NCBI GenBank assembly: GCA_018400335.1
Contig: JAGYMT010000095.1
Span: 1-6,889 of the forward strand
Source: Kiritimatiellia bacterium
GTDB taxonomy: Bacteria; Verrucomicrobiota; Kiritimatiellia; JAAZAB01
Direction: 5' to 3'
DNA: 6,889 bases
The notes beneath the pieces were generated by a model. It saw only the letters and a list, made by a program, of their open reading frames with translations, was not told where the DNA came from and searched no databases. Positions 1 to 6,317 of this stretch are shown in pieces (position 1 is the first letter of the stretch; the number at the start of each line of letters is the position of its first letter). The translations under genes were made by a program, and so were the position numbers.

Positions 1-432
1 GATGTGACGGTGAGCTTCACGACTGCCGGGCTTGCCGCGGGCGCGCACACGGGCGTGTTCACGATCGCCAGCTCGGACGGCGGCGGGGCGACGCAGACCG
101 TGGAAACGCTGATGAACGTGATGAGCCTGGCCGCAACGCCGGGCGCGCTTACAAACCGCACGATGCGCGGCGCTTCGCCTTCGAACCAGTCGTTCGATGT
201 CGTCAGTGCGGGCGCCGGTGCAATCAATTACACTGTCACGACGAATGCGGGTGCGGACTGGATGAGCGTGGATTCGGGCGCGGGAGTTCTCGCGGGTTCC
301 GAGACCAACACGATAACCGTGAGCTACAGCACCGCGGCGCTTGAGGGCGGCACGCATACAGGCGTGTTCACCGTGGCCACGGCCGATGGCGGCGGGGCGA
401 CGCAGGAAGTGAGCGTGGTGATGCAGGTTGAT
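1..432 (+). repeat. Tandem BACON-like domain repeat, about 309-base period
   Basis: Two adjacent copies of an about 103-residue beta-sandwich unit; the first is cut by the window edge. Each ends in a strand pair of the form T-H-T-G-V-F-T followed by D-G-G-G-A-T-Q. An 18-base identity (79-96 and 388-405) sits at the same place in both, 309 bases apart, which points to fairly recent duplication or gene conversion. The domain name is by resemblance only; other bacterial Ig-like folds are possible. Confidence 0.7.
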
Positions 433-1860
433 GCCGTGCCGGTACTGGAGTGGACCGCGGCCGGATGGACGAACAGCATAACAGAGGGCGATTCACTGGC
501 GTCCGTCACGTTCGAAATATGGAACGGCAGCGCCGATCCTAAGCGGATGATGAGCTATACGCTCACAGAGGATATGACTTGGGCCAGCCTCAGCGCATCG
601 AGCGGCACGAGCACGGGCGAACGGCACACGGTGACTCTCAGCTTTGACGCCGCATCTCTCACGGAAGGTGAATACACCGGAAGCGTGAGAGCTGTAGCCA
701 CTGATCAGGAAACCGGGGAGTCCGCCGTGAATTCGCCGGCCGAGGCAGGCGTTAAGATAACGGTGGTAGCCGGCATACCCGAGGTCCCGACAGGGCTTGA
801 GGCCAGCGAGGGCTTGCGTGGCGCTGTCTACTTGAGCTGGTTGCCGGCTTCCGGAGCGCTGAGCTATGAAGTGTGGAGAAACACTGCCGATGACAGCTCC
901 TCGGCGACAAAGCTCTCCGCCATGACCGGCACGGAATATGCCGACAGCGCCGTGATGCCGGGTACGAGGTATCATTACTGGATCAAAGCCGCAAACGGGG
1001 ACTGGAAGAGCGATTTCAGCTCGTCCGCCGTTGGTTGGGCCAGGGCTGTCGAGGGCGATTTCGACGGCGACGGGAAGGCTGATCCGTGGTATTATTATGA
1101 CAATATGGGCCAGTGGTATCTCATGATGAGCGGACTTGGCGCCACTAATATGCAGTTCGGATCATCGAGCATGACGCCGACTCCCGCTGATTTCGACGGC
1201 GACGGGAAGGCCGATGTTGCCGTGTATGACGAGGCGACCGGTTATTGGTATGTGTCACTGTCGGGAAGCGGAGAGCTCGCGGTTATGAAGTTCGGGGAGC
1301 CGGGTTATAGCGCGGCGGCGGCCGATTTCGACGGCGACGGCAAGACGGACGTGGCCGTGTATCACGAAGCGTCCGGATACTGGTTCGTGTTCCTCTCCAC
1401 GACAAGCCAGATGGCCTACCAGAAGTTCGGCGGTCCGGGTTATCTGCCGGTTCCGGCGGATTATGATGGCGACGAGAAGGCGGATCTGGCAGTATACAGC
1501 GAGGATACGGGTTTCTGGTTCATCCTGCCCTCGTCGAGCTACGTGATGGCCTACCAGCAGTTTGGCGGATCAGGGTTCATCCCCGTGCCGGGCGATTACG
1601 TGGGCGACGGCTTGGCCGATATGGCCGTCTATGACAGGCTGACAGGCACGTGGCATATACTCACGTGGGATTATGAGTACCTGATGGTCCAGTTCGGATG
1701 GAGCGAGGCTGAGCCCGCGCCTGCCGATTATGACGGAGACGGCATTATAGACCCGGCCGTGTTCTACAAGAGCAGGACCGATTCCACATGGTATTTGCTG
1801 AAGTCCTCGGAAGGCTACGAGATGATATCCGGCCGGAGTATGAGGCCGGGGGCTGAATAG
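1..1860 (+). CDS. Large modular secreted protein (BACON-like repeats, FN3, six FG-GAP-like blades), 5' end outside window
   Basis: The frame is open from base 1 and ends at TAG 1858-1860, so the start and any signal peptide lie upstream. Counting base 1 as codon 1, residues 1-43 are the tail of a BACON-like beta-sandwich repeat and 44-142 a second copy. Residues 143-257 are a more diverged copy with an A-A-G-W-T-N-S-I entry motif. Residues 259-347 look like a fibronectin type III domain (P-x-x-P-T-G-L opening, Y-E-V-W-R and Y-x-Y-W-I-K-A strands). Residues 351-619 hold six 44-45 residue FG-GAP/VCBS-like blades. No cysteine occurs in the visible part, which fits an exported protein. No C-terminal anchor or sorting tail (LPXTG, PEP-CTERM, Por-type) is visible. 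By family knowledge such domains mediate surface, carbohydrate or calcium binding; the ligand is unknown and no catalytic domain is seen. It is a tandem paralogue of the next gene, 7 bases downstream. Confidence 0.9.
   Translation, partial: DVTVSFTTAGLAAGAHTGVFTIASSDGGGATQTVETLMNVMSLAATPGALTNRTMRGASPSNQSFDVVSAGAGAINYTVTTNAGADWMSVDSGAGVLAGSETNTITVSYSTAALEGGTHTGVFTVATADGGGATQEVSVVMQVDAVPVLEWTAAGWTNSITEGDSLASVTFEIWNGSADPKRMMSYTLTEDMTWASLSASSGTSTGERHTVTLSFDAASLTEGEYTGSVRAVATDQETGESAVNSPAEAGVKITVVAGIPEVPTGLEASEGLRGAVYLSWLPASGALSYEVWRNTADDSSSATKLSAMTGTEYADSAVMPGTRYHYWIKAANGDWKSDFSSSAVGWARAVEGDFDGDGKADPWYYYDNMGQWYLMMSGLGATNMQFGSSSMTPTPADFDGDGKADVAVYDEATGYWYVSLSGSGELAVMKFGEPGYSAAAADFDGDGKTDVAVYHEASGYWFVFLSTTSQMAYQKFGGPGYLPVPADYDGDEKADLAVYSEDTGFWFILPSSSYVMAYQQFGGSGFIPVPGDYVGDGLADMAVYDRLTGTWHILTWDYEYLMVQFGWSEAEPAPADYDGDGIIDPAVFYKSRTDSTWYLLKSSEGYEMISGRSMRPGAE
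1057..1857 (+). repeat. Six FG-GAP/VCBS-like propeller blades of the first gene
   Basis: The Asp codons that open the calcium-loop motif D-x-D-G-D-G-x-x-D lie at 1057, 1189, 1324, 1459, 1594 and 1726, spaced 132-135 bases. Each unit continues A-V-Y, G-x-W-Y/F, a serine-rich turn, Q-F-G and P-x-P-A-D. Bases 1057-1079 and 1189-1211 are identical. Blade 4 has Glu in place of Gly (D-Y-D-G-D-E), and blade 5 has Val at the third position (D-Y-V-G-D-G), losing a probable calcium ligand. By family knowledge these units form beta-propeller blades; the count of six is what is seen. Confidence 0.85.
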
Positions 1861-1863
1861 GAA
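1859..1863 (+). promoter_or_regulatory. Ribosome binding site AGGAA of the second gene
   Basis: AGGAA overlaps the TAG stop of the upstream gene and lies 4 bases before ATG 1868. It would be only 1 base before the alternative GTG 1865, so it favours the ATG. The spacing is short, so re-initiation by ribosomes ending on the upstream gene is likely to help. Confidence 0.5.
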
Positions 1864-1867
1864 TGTG

Positions 1868-1936
1868 ATGAAAAGGGCACTTACAGTTCTGGCTCTCGCG
1901 GGCGCGCTTTTTATGGGCGCGGGCTCGGCGCGCGCA
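1868..1936 (+). other. Sec signal peptide coding segment
   Basis: It encodes a basic N-terminus (M-K-R), a hydrophobic stretch rich in Ala, Leu and Val, and A-R-A before Gln24, a classic signal peptidase I site. No Cys follows the cleavage site, so it is not a lipoprotein signal. Confidence 0.88.
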
Positions 1937-4900
1937 CAGGGGGTGGCAACCACGAATGCCGTGCCGTGGTTCTGCGGCTTCGAAACGAACGACCCGTTTG
2001 CTTCATACACCAACGACATGATTCTTTACGAAGGATTAGGCGGCTGGTATTCCGCGGCAAGCAACGCTTTCGTTCAGGATGTTGGTTTCTGCACCAACAG
2101 TCCTTATACCGACAGCCTGATGTCCGCCGCTATAGGAGAGGATGAGACGCTCTCTAACCGGTTCGACGGCGCCTTCACCAGTAATCTGTGGATCCAGATG
2201 GATATTCGCGCCGGCCTCGACGAGGGCGATGATCCGCCAGAAACGGACACGAATTCCACGATGATGTTCTATATTCAAAGCAACGGCTTCTTCAGCGTCA
2301 ACCATATGACCAATTACGCGGAACCGACAAATGGCAATTGGGTAGTGCTGTCCAATGCGGTAACCGAGGTCGAAGTGGATCCTTACGAGAGCAACACATG
2401 GACGCGCCTCAACATATTCCGGAACCAGTCAAACAAGACCTGGGCGCTCTTCGTTGATTACAAACTGTTGACGAACAGTATTAACTTCGTGAGTACAAAC
2501 GTGTCCGCGTTTAACGGCTTTGATGTCTATAACGGCGGTGGCGCCACTTCTTATCTTGACAATATCACAATAACAAACGGCTTGCCGCCCGATCTCGCCG
2601 AGGATGGCGGCGATTGGCTGCCGGATCTGAATGTCTCGGAAACCAGTTTTCATAGGGATATTATCGCCGGAGAGGTCGCGGAGCCAGGCAGTTACGAAGT
2701 GTGGAAAACCACCAATTATTATAATCTCGTGTTCTCCAACTGGGTCAGCACCAACTGGGTGCAGGTGAGCACCGTGATAGGCACGAATGATGGCGTTGCT
2801 CACAGCGTGATAGACGTTACGTTCACAAACACCGATTTGCTTCCGGCGGGAGATATTTACACGGCCACAATCGTGGTGAGCGGTTGGGATCCCGAGTTCG
2901 GGTTCACGGCCAGCGGATCATCCAAGACGATTGACGTGTCCATTGCCACAATGAATCCGCCCGAGCTTGAGATCGCGCCCACGGAGTTCTCGCATGTGAT
3001 TTCCGAGGGGCATAAGCCTTCCGGCGATTCCTTCCGCGTGTGGAATAACAGCCCGTTGCCGCGCGAGATAATGAATTACACGCTGGCCAGCGACGAGAGT
3101 TGGCTCATGGTCAGCCCGACGAACGGTGTGTGCGGGTGCAATACCAACCCGGTGGCGGTGACCTACAACACGGCAAGTCTGGCGCCGGACTGGTACACGG
3201 GAACCGTGACAGTCACATCTTCCGGCACCGGCGCGAGCTCCGAGGAGGTCGTGGTGAGCCTCCGCGTTAATGCAAGACCGGTGTTGTCCACGGACGCGGC
3301 GGGGTGGACGAACATGATCAAGATCGGCGAGTCATGGGATGATGCGTCATTCAACATCTGGAATTCAAGCATTGTGCCCCGCGCCACGATGAAATACCAG
3401 CTTTCGGATGATCTCGAATGGGTCACTCTCAGCAGCGGGAGCGGAACCAGTACGGGTGAGCAGCATGGTGTTACTTTGAGTTTCGAGACGGAGGGTCTCG
3501 CTCAAGGTGTATATACAGGGATGGTGACCGTCACGGCGGTGGATGATGTCACTTATGATACGGCGACAGGTTCTCCGCAGCAGTTCGGAATAAAGCTCAC
3601 CGTGCTCGGCAACGTGGTGCTCGCCACTTCGCTGAACGGGTTTACGAACACGGTGCTGGAAGGGTACTCGGCAACGAACAGCTTCTCAATATGGAACACC
3701 GGCGGCGAGCCCTGGAGCCGCATGGCATACACCGTGACCAAGGACGTCTCCTGGCTTGCGCTCAGCTCCTCAAGCGGCACGGTGTCCAACGAGACGAACG
3801 CGATATCAGCGGTCTTTTCCAGCAGCGGACTGGAACCCGGCACTTACACGGGCTCGATAACAGTTGATGCCACGGATGTTGAGAGCGGACTCAATGCCTC
3901 GGGCGCCCCCCGGACGAAGACCGTCACCTTCACCGTTGCTTCGCGCACCCCCGTTAACTTCGAGCTGCCGGAGGTTAACGGCACGGCGCACGTCGGACAG
4001 TCCCTTACCGTGGACAAGGGCTTGTGGCAGTATGAGGATCGGCTCACATTCTCCTACCAGTGGCAGAGGGCGACCACCGTCTATGGCGATGAGGTGGTGG
4101 ATATACCGGGTGCCGTAAGCGCGTCATACACCATCACGGAAGACGACAAGGTCGGCTGGTTGCGCGTAAGGGTTACTGCGGTTGATGCGGTGCCGACGGA
4201 GCTCAGCACAACAGTCTATTCCGAGTTCAAGACCTCCACGAGGACGAAGGTCGTGCCGAGCGATTTCAGCGGCGACGGCAAGTCGGATCTGTGGTTCTTC
4301 GATTCCATTACCGGGACATGGCGTATTTCCTACGTCAAGGGCGGCAGCGCCGAACTGCAGTTCGGATCATGGGAAACGGATGCTGTTCCAGGCGATTACG
4401 ACGGCAACGGCGTTATGGATTTCGCGGTCTACCATCAGACCGAGGGCACGTGGTATGTTCTCTTCATGCCGGACGGACGATTCGCGTATCTCCAGTTCGG
4501 ATGGTGGGAGACCGTTCCGATCCCCGCCGATTATGACGGCGACGGGACGACCGATATCGCCGTATTCTGGCCGGAAGGCGGGATCTGGTATATCCTGAGA
4601 TCCTCCACCTGGACCTGGGATTACACGCAGTTCGGCTGGGCGGAAACCACTCCGGTTCCGGCGGATTACACCGGCGACGGCAAGACTGATATGGCCATCT
4701 ACTACAACGGGACATGGATCATTTCCAGCGAGTCGGAAGGCCAGGTTATCTACGAGTTCGGCGGCGCTGATGCCATTCCGGCGCCCGGTGATTATGACGG
4801 CGACGGGATTGCGGACCTCGCGGTCTACTGGTCCGCGGAAAACCGCTGGGAAATACTGGAATCCAGCACCGGGAACATTCGTGAGTTAACGTTTGGCACG

Positions 4901-5074
4901 AGCAACGGCGCGGGCGTTCCTTCACCCGGCTATTTCGACTCCGATAACCTACTCGATCCGGCCACCGTCCACGTGAACGGCGAGTTCCTCATCTGGTGCG
5001 TACAGAGGTCCGAGGAAGGCTACAGGGGCCAGTCGTATCAGTCCGATCTCGGGATGTGGCGGGTAGCCTGGTAG
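1868..5074 (+). CDS. Secreted LamG-like / BACON-like / Ig-like / FG-GAP-like repeat protein
   Basis: A complete 1068-residue protein if started at ATG 1868; GTG 1865 would add one residue and is less likely. Residues 1-23 are a Sec signal peptide (K-R, hydrophobic core, A-R-A cleavage site). About 31-238 resemble a LamG/concanavalin-like jelly roll, opening with G-F-E-T-N and closing with L-D-N-I-T-I-T-N. Four BACON-like repeats follow (about 253-360, 365-466, 471-580, 583-691), then an Ig-like module (about 695-778; H-V-G-Q-S-L-T-V and Y-Q-W-Q-R strands) and six FG-GAP-like blades (about 797-1068). No enzyme motif, membrane anchor or sorting tail is visible. The likely role is extracellular adhesion or glycan binding; this is inferred and the ligand is unknown. 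The repeat and blade regions are paralogous to the gene upstream, but the LamG-like part has no visible counterpart there because that gene's 5' end is missing. Its stop overlaps the maturase start. Confidence 0.92.
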   Translation: MKRALTVLALAGALFMGAGSARAQGVATTNAVPWFCGFETNDPFASYTNDMILYEGLGGWYSAASNAFVQDVGFCTNSPYTDSLMSAAIGEDETLSNRFDGAFTSNLWIQMDIRAGLDEGDDPPETDTNSTMMFYIQSNGFFSVNHMTNYAEPTNGNWVVLSNAVTEVEVDPYESNTWTRLNIFRNQSNKTWALFVDYKLLTNSINFVSTNVSAFNGFDVYNGGGATSYLDNITITNGLPPDLAEDGGDWLPDLNVSETSFHRDIIAGEVAEPGSYEVWKTTNYYNLVFSNWVSTNWVQVSTVIGTNDGVAHSVIDVTFTNTDLLPAGDIYTATIVVSGWDPEFGFTASGSSKTIDVSIATMNPPELEIAPTEFSHVISEGHKPSGDSFRVWNNSPLPREIMNYTLASDESWLMVSPTNGVCGCNTNPVAVTYNTASLAPDWYTGTVTVTSSGTGASSEEVVVSLRVNARPVLSTDAAGWTNMIKIGESWDDASFNIWNSSIVPRATMKYQLSDDLEWVTLSSGSGTSTGEQHGVTLSFETEGLAQGVYTGMVTVTAVDDVTYDTATGSPQQFGIKLTVLGNVVLATSLNGFTNTVLEGYSATNSFSIWNTGGEPWSRMAYTVTKDVSWLALSSSSGTVSNETNAISAVFSSSGLEPGTYTGSITVDATDVESGLNASGAPRTKTVTFTVASRTPVNFELPEVNGTAHVGQSLTVDKGLWQYEDRLTFSYQWQRATTVYGDEVVDIPGAVSASYTITEDDKVGWLRVRVTAVDAVPTELSTTVYSEFKTSTRTKVVPSDFSGDGKSDLWFFDSITGTWRISYVKGGSAELQFGSWETDAVPGDYDGNGVMDFAVYHQTEGTWYVLFMPDGRFAYLQFGWWETVPIPADYDGDGTTDIAVFWPEGGIWYILRSSTWTWDYTQFGWAETTPVPADYTGDGKTDMAIYYNGTWIISSESEGQVIYEFGGADAIPAPGDYDGDGIADLAVYWSAENRWEILESSTGNIRELTFGTSNGAGVPSPGYFDSDNLLDPATVHVNGEFLIWCVQRSEEGYRGQSYQSDLGMWRVAW
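2624..3940 (+). repeat. Four BACON-like domain repeats of the second gene
   Basis: Four units of roughly 100-110 residues share an entry motif of the type (F/W)-(T/S)-x-x-(I/V)-x-E-G or close variants. Most also share a W-N-x-(S/G) strand, a W-(L/V)-x-(L/V)-S segment, an S-G-T-like turn and a Y-T-G-x-(V/I)-T-V closing strand. The third unit (A-A-G-W-T-N) is clearly closest to the third unit of the upstream gene. The first unit is the most diverged. The second carries an unusual C-G-C in the turn where its sisters have T-S-T or similar. Confidence 0.7.
4262..5068 (+). repeat. Six FG-GAP/VCBS-like propeller blades of the second gene
   Basis: Blade-opening codons lie at 4262, 4394, 4529, 4664, 4790 and 4931, with spacings 132, 135, 135, 126 and 141 bases. 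Loop variants are D-F-S-G-D-G, D-Y-D-G-N-G, D-Y-D-G-D-G, D-Y-T-G-D-G, D-Y-D-G-D-G and, in the last, Y-F-D-S-D-N, where the first Asp is lost. Number and size of blades match the upstream gene. The final blade of both proteins ends in a similar S-(S/E)-E-G-Y tail. Confidence 0.85.
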
Positions 5075-5076
5075 TG
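5072..5076 (+). promoter_or_regulatory. TAGTG stop/start overlap coupling the maturase to the upstream gene
   Basis: TAG (5072-5074) ends the repeat protein and GTG (5074-5076) begins the maturase, sharing one G. This start gives the N-terminus (M/V)-K-P-F-S-L-L-V-K-P, which matches how this enzyme family usually begins and places the radical SAM cysteines at 15, 19 and 22. Only a weak G-rich stretch (GGCGGG, 5058-5063) lies upstream, so termination-reinitiation is the likely way the gene is translated. Confidence 0.75.
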
Positions 5077-6291
5077 AAACCGTTCAGCCTCCTCGTGAAG
5101 CCTGCTTCCGCGGACTGCAATCTCCGCTGTGAATACTGTTTTTATCTTCCGTGCGCTTCAATCTACCCTGGTTCAAGCGTGCACCGCATGTCCGATGAAA
5201 CCTTAGGAAAACTCGTCTCCGGCTTCATGGCAACGAGCCAGCCGCAGTACGCTTTCGGGTGGCAGGGCGGTGAGCCCACTTTGATGGGAACCGGCTTCTT
5301 CCAGCGCGTTATCGCGCTCCAGAAGAAGTTTGGCAGGGCGGGCGCATCAGTTGCCAATGGGCTCCAGACCAACGCGACTCTGATAACCGACGATATGGCG
5401 GCGCTCTTCGCGGCATATAATTTCCTCCTCGGCGTGAGCTTGGACGGTCCTCCGGTCATTCACGACAAGTACCGCCGAACCGGCGCCGGGGCCGGTTCAC
5501 ACCAAGACGTGCTGCGCGGAATAGAGTGCCTCAAGCGTAACAAGGTGGAGTTTAATATCCTGGTGCTGGTGAGCAGGGCGAATGTCAAGGAGGCCGCCAC
5601 GGTATATCGCTATCTGCGTGACAGCGGTTTTCTGTTTCATCAGTATATCCCCTGCGTCGAATTCGACAACGACGGGAATCTAATGCCATACGCCATAACC
5701 GGCGAGGATTGGGGTGATTTCCTGTGCGGACTGTACGACGCATGGGTCGGCGCCGATACGCGAATCGTATCAATCCGGCTGTTCGACTCCATTCTCAGCA
5801 AGCTTGTTGATAATTGCACGACTGTATGCCACATGGGAGGGAATTGCTGCCAGTATTTCATGGTGGAGCATAATGGAGACGTCTATCCCTGCGACTTCTT
5901 CGCCGATCCAAAGCTGCTTCTCGGGAACATCGCGGAAATGAGCTGGCAGGAGCTGGCGGATAGCTCGGTCTACCGTCAGTTCGGCGCCCGGAAGAGCAGT
6001 TGGAATGAGGAGTGCGGGAGGTGTGAATTCAAGACCCTGTGCATGGGCGACTGTCCCAAGCACCGCTATCACGCCGGAACTGACAGTCATGCCCTGAGCT
6101 GGCTCTGTGAGGGCTGGAAGCAGTTCTACGCCCATTCCATCCCGGGCTTCAAGCGCCTGGCCCGGCGCGTTGAGAAGGAGCGCATTGCGTCCGCCTCGGC
6201 GCAAACGCCCGGCACAGTCGCGCCCGGCAGGAACGATCCGTGCCCATGCGGAAGCGGCAGGAAGTACAAGCATTGCTGCCTCATCCGGTGA
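5074..6291 (+). CDS. Anaerobic sulfatase-maturating enzyme (radical SAM/SPASM) with C-terminal SEC-C motif
   Basis: A 405-residue cytoplasmic enzyme of the anSME family, which oxidises a Cys or Ser in the C/S-x-P-x-R motif of type I sulfatases to formylglycine using S-adenosylmethionine and three [4Fe-4S] clusters. The radical SAM motif C-x3-C-x2-C is at Cys15, 19 and 22, and the SAM-binding G-G-E-P at 65-68. The SPASM region carries Cys252, 258, 273, 314, 317, 323, 327 and 345. Asp274 directly after Cys273 matches, from memory, the proposed catalytic base Asp277 of the Clostridium perfringens enzyme, with a constant offset of 3. So all expected cluster and catalytic residues are present. Residues about 385-405 form a SEC-C zinc motif (C-x-C-x8-C-C, at 390, 392, 401, 402), absent from the shortest family members. 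The upstream in-frame GTG 4996 was not chosen because it only adds 26 unconserved residues inside the preceding gene. No sulfatase lies in the window; Cys- or Ser-type preference cannot be told. Confidence 0.95.
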   Translation: MKPFSLLVKPASADCNLRCEYCFYLPCASIYPGSSVHRMSDETLGKLVSGFMATSQPQYAFGWQGGEPTLMGTGFFQRVIALQKKFGRAGASVANGLQTNATLITDDMAALFAAYNFLLGVSLDGPPVIHDKYRRTGAGAGSHQDVLRGIECLKRNKVEFNILVLVSRANVKEAATVYRYLRDSGFLFHQYIPCVEFDNDGNLMPYAITGEDWGDFLCGLYDAWVGADTRIVSIRLFDSILSKLVDNCTTVCHMGGNCCQYFMVEHNGDVYPCDFFADPKLLLGNIAEMSWQELADSSVYRQFGARKSSWNEECGRCEFKTLCMGDCPKHRYHAGTDSHALSWLCEGWKQFYAHSIPGFKRLARRVEKERIASASAQTPGTVAPGRNDPCPCGSGRKYKHCCLIR

Positions 6292-6317
6292 GTTTCTTCA
6301 TGAGCCCTGCAACTTAA

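Noticed and set aside
493..975. Long minus-strand open frames over the secreted-protein genes, and similar ones at 1570-2019 and 5770-6273
   Set aside because: They lie antisense to well-supported genes, have no recognisable domain and reflect GC-rich codon bias.
1865..1867. GTG 1865 as the start of the second gene
   Set aside because: It leaves only one base after AGGAA; ATG 1868 has better spacing and the usual start codon. The difference is one residue.
1057..5070. Regular 132-135 base spacing as a CRISPR-like or mobile repeat array
   Set aside because: The period is a whole number of codons and follows protein blades; the units diverge at synonymous positions as coding repeats do.
4996..5073. 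In-frame GTG at 4996 as the maturase start, giving a 26-residue N-terminal extension
   Set aside because: The extension lies wholly inside the preceding gene, is Arg/Val-rich and unlike the family. GTG 5074 gives the usual K-P-F-S-L-L N-terminus and standard cysteine spacing.
1..5074. Sulfatase-type C/S-x-P-x-R target motif in the secreted proteins
   Set aside because: Reading both proteins gave only near misses such as S-P-L-P-R and S-G-A-P-R, with proline in the wrong place and no sulfatase fold.
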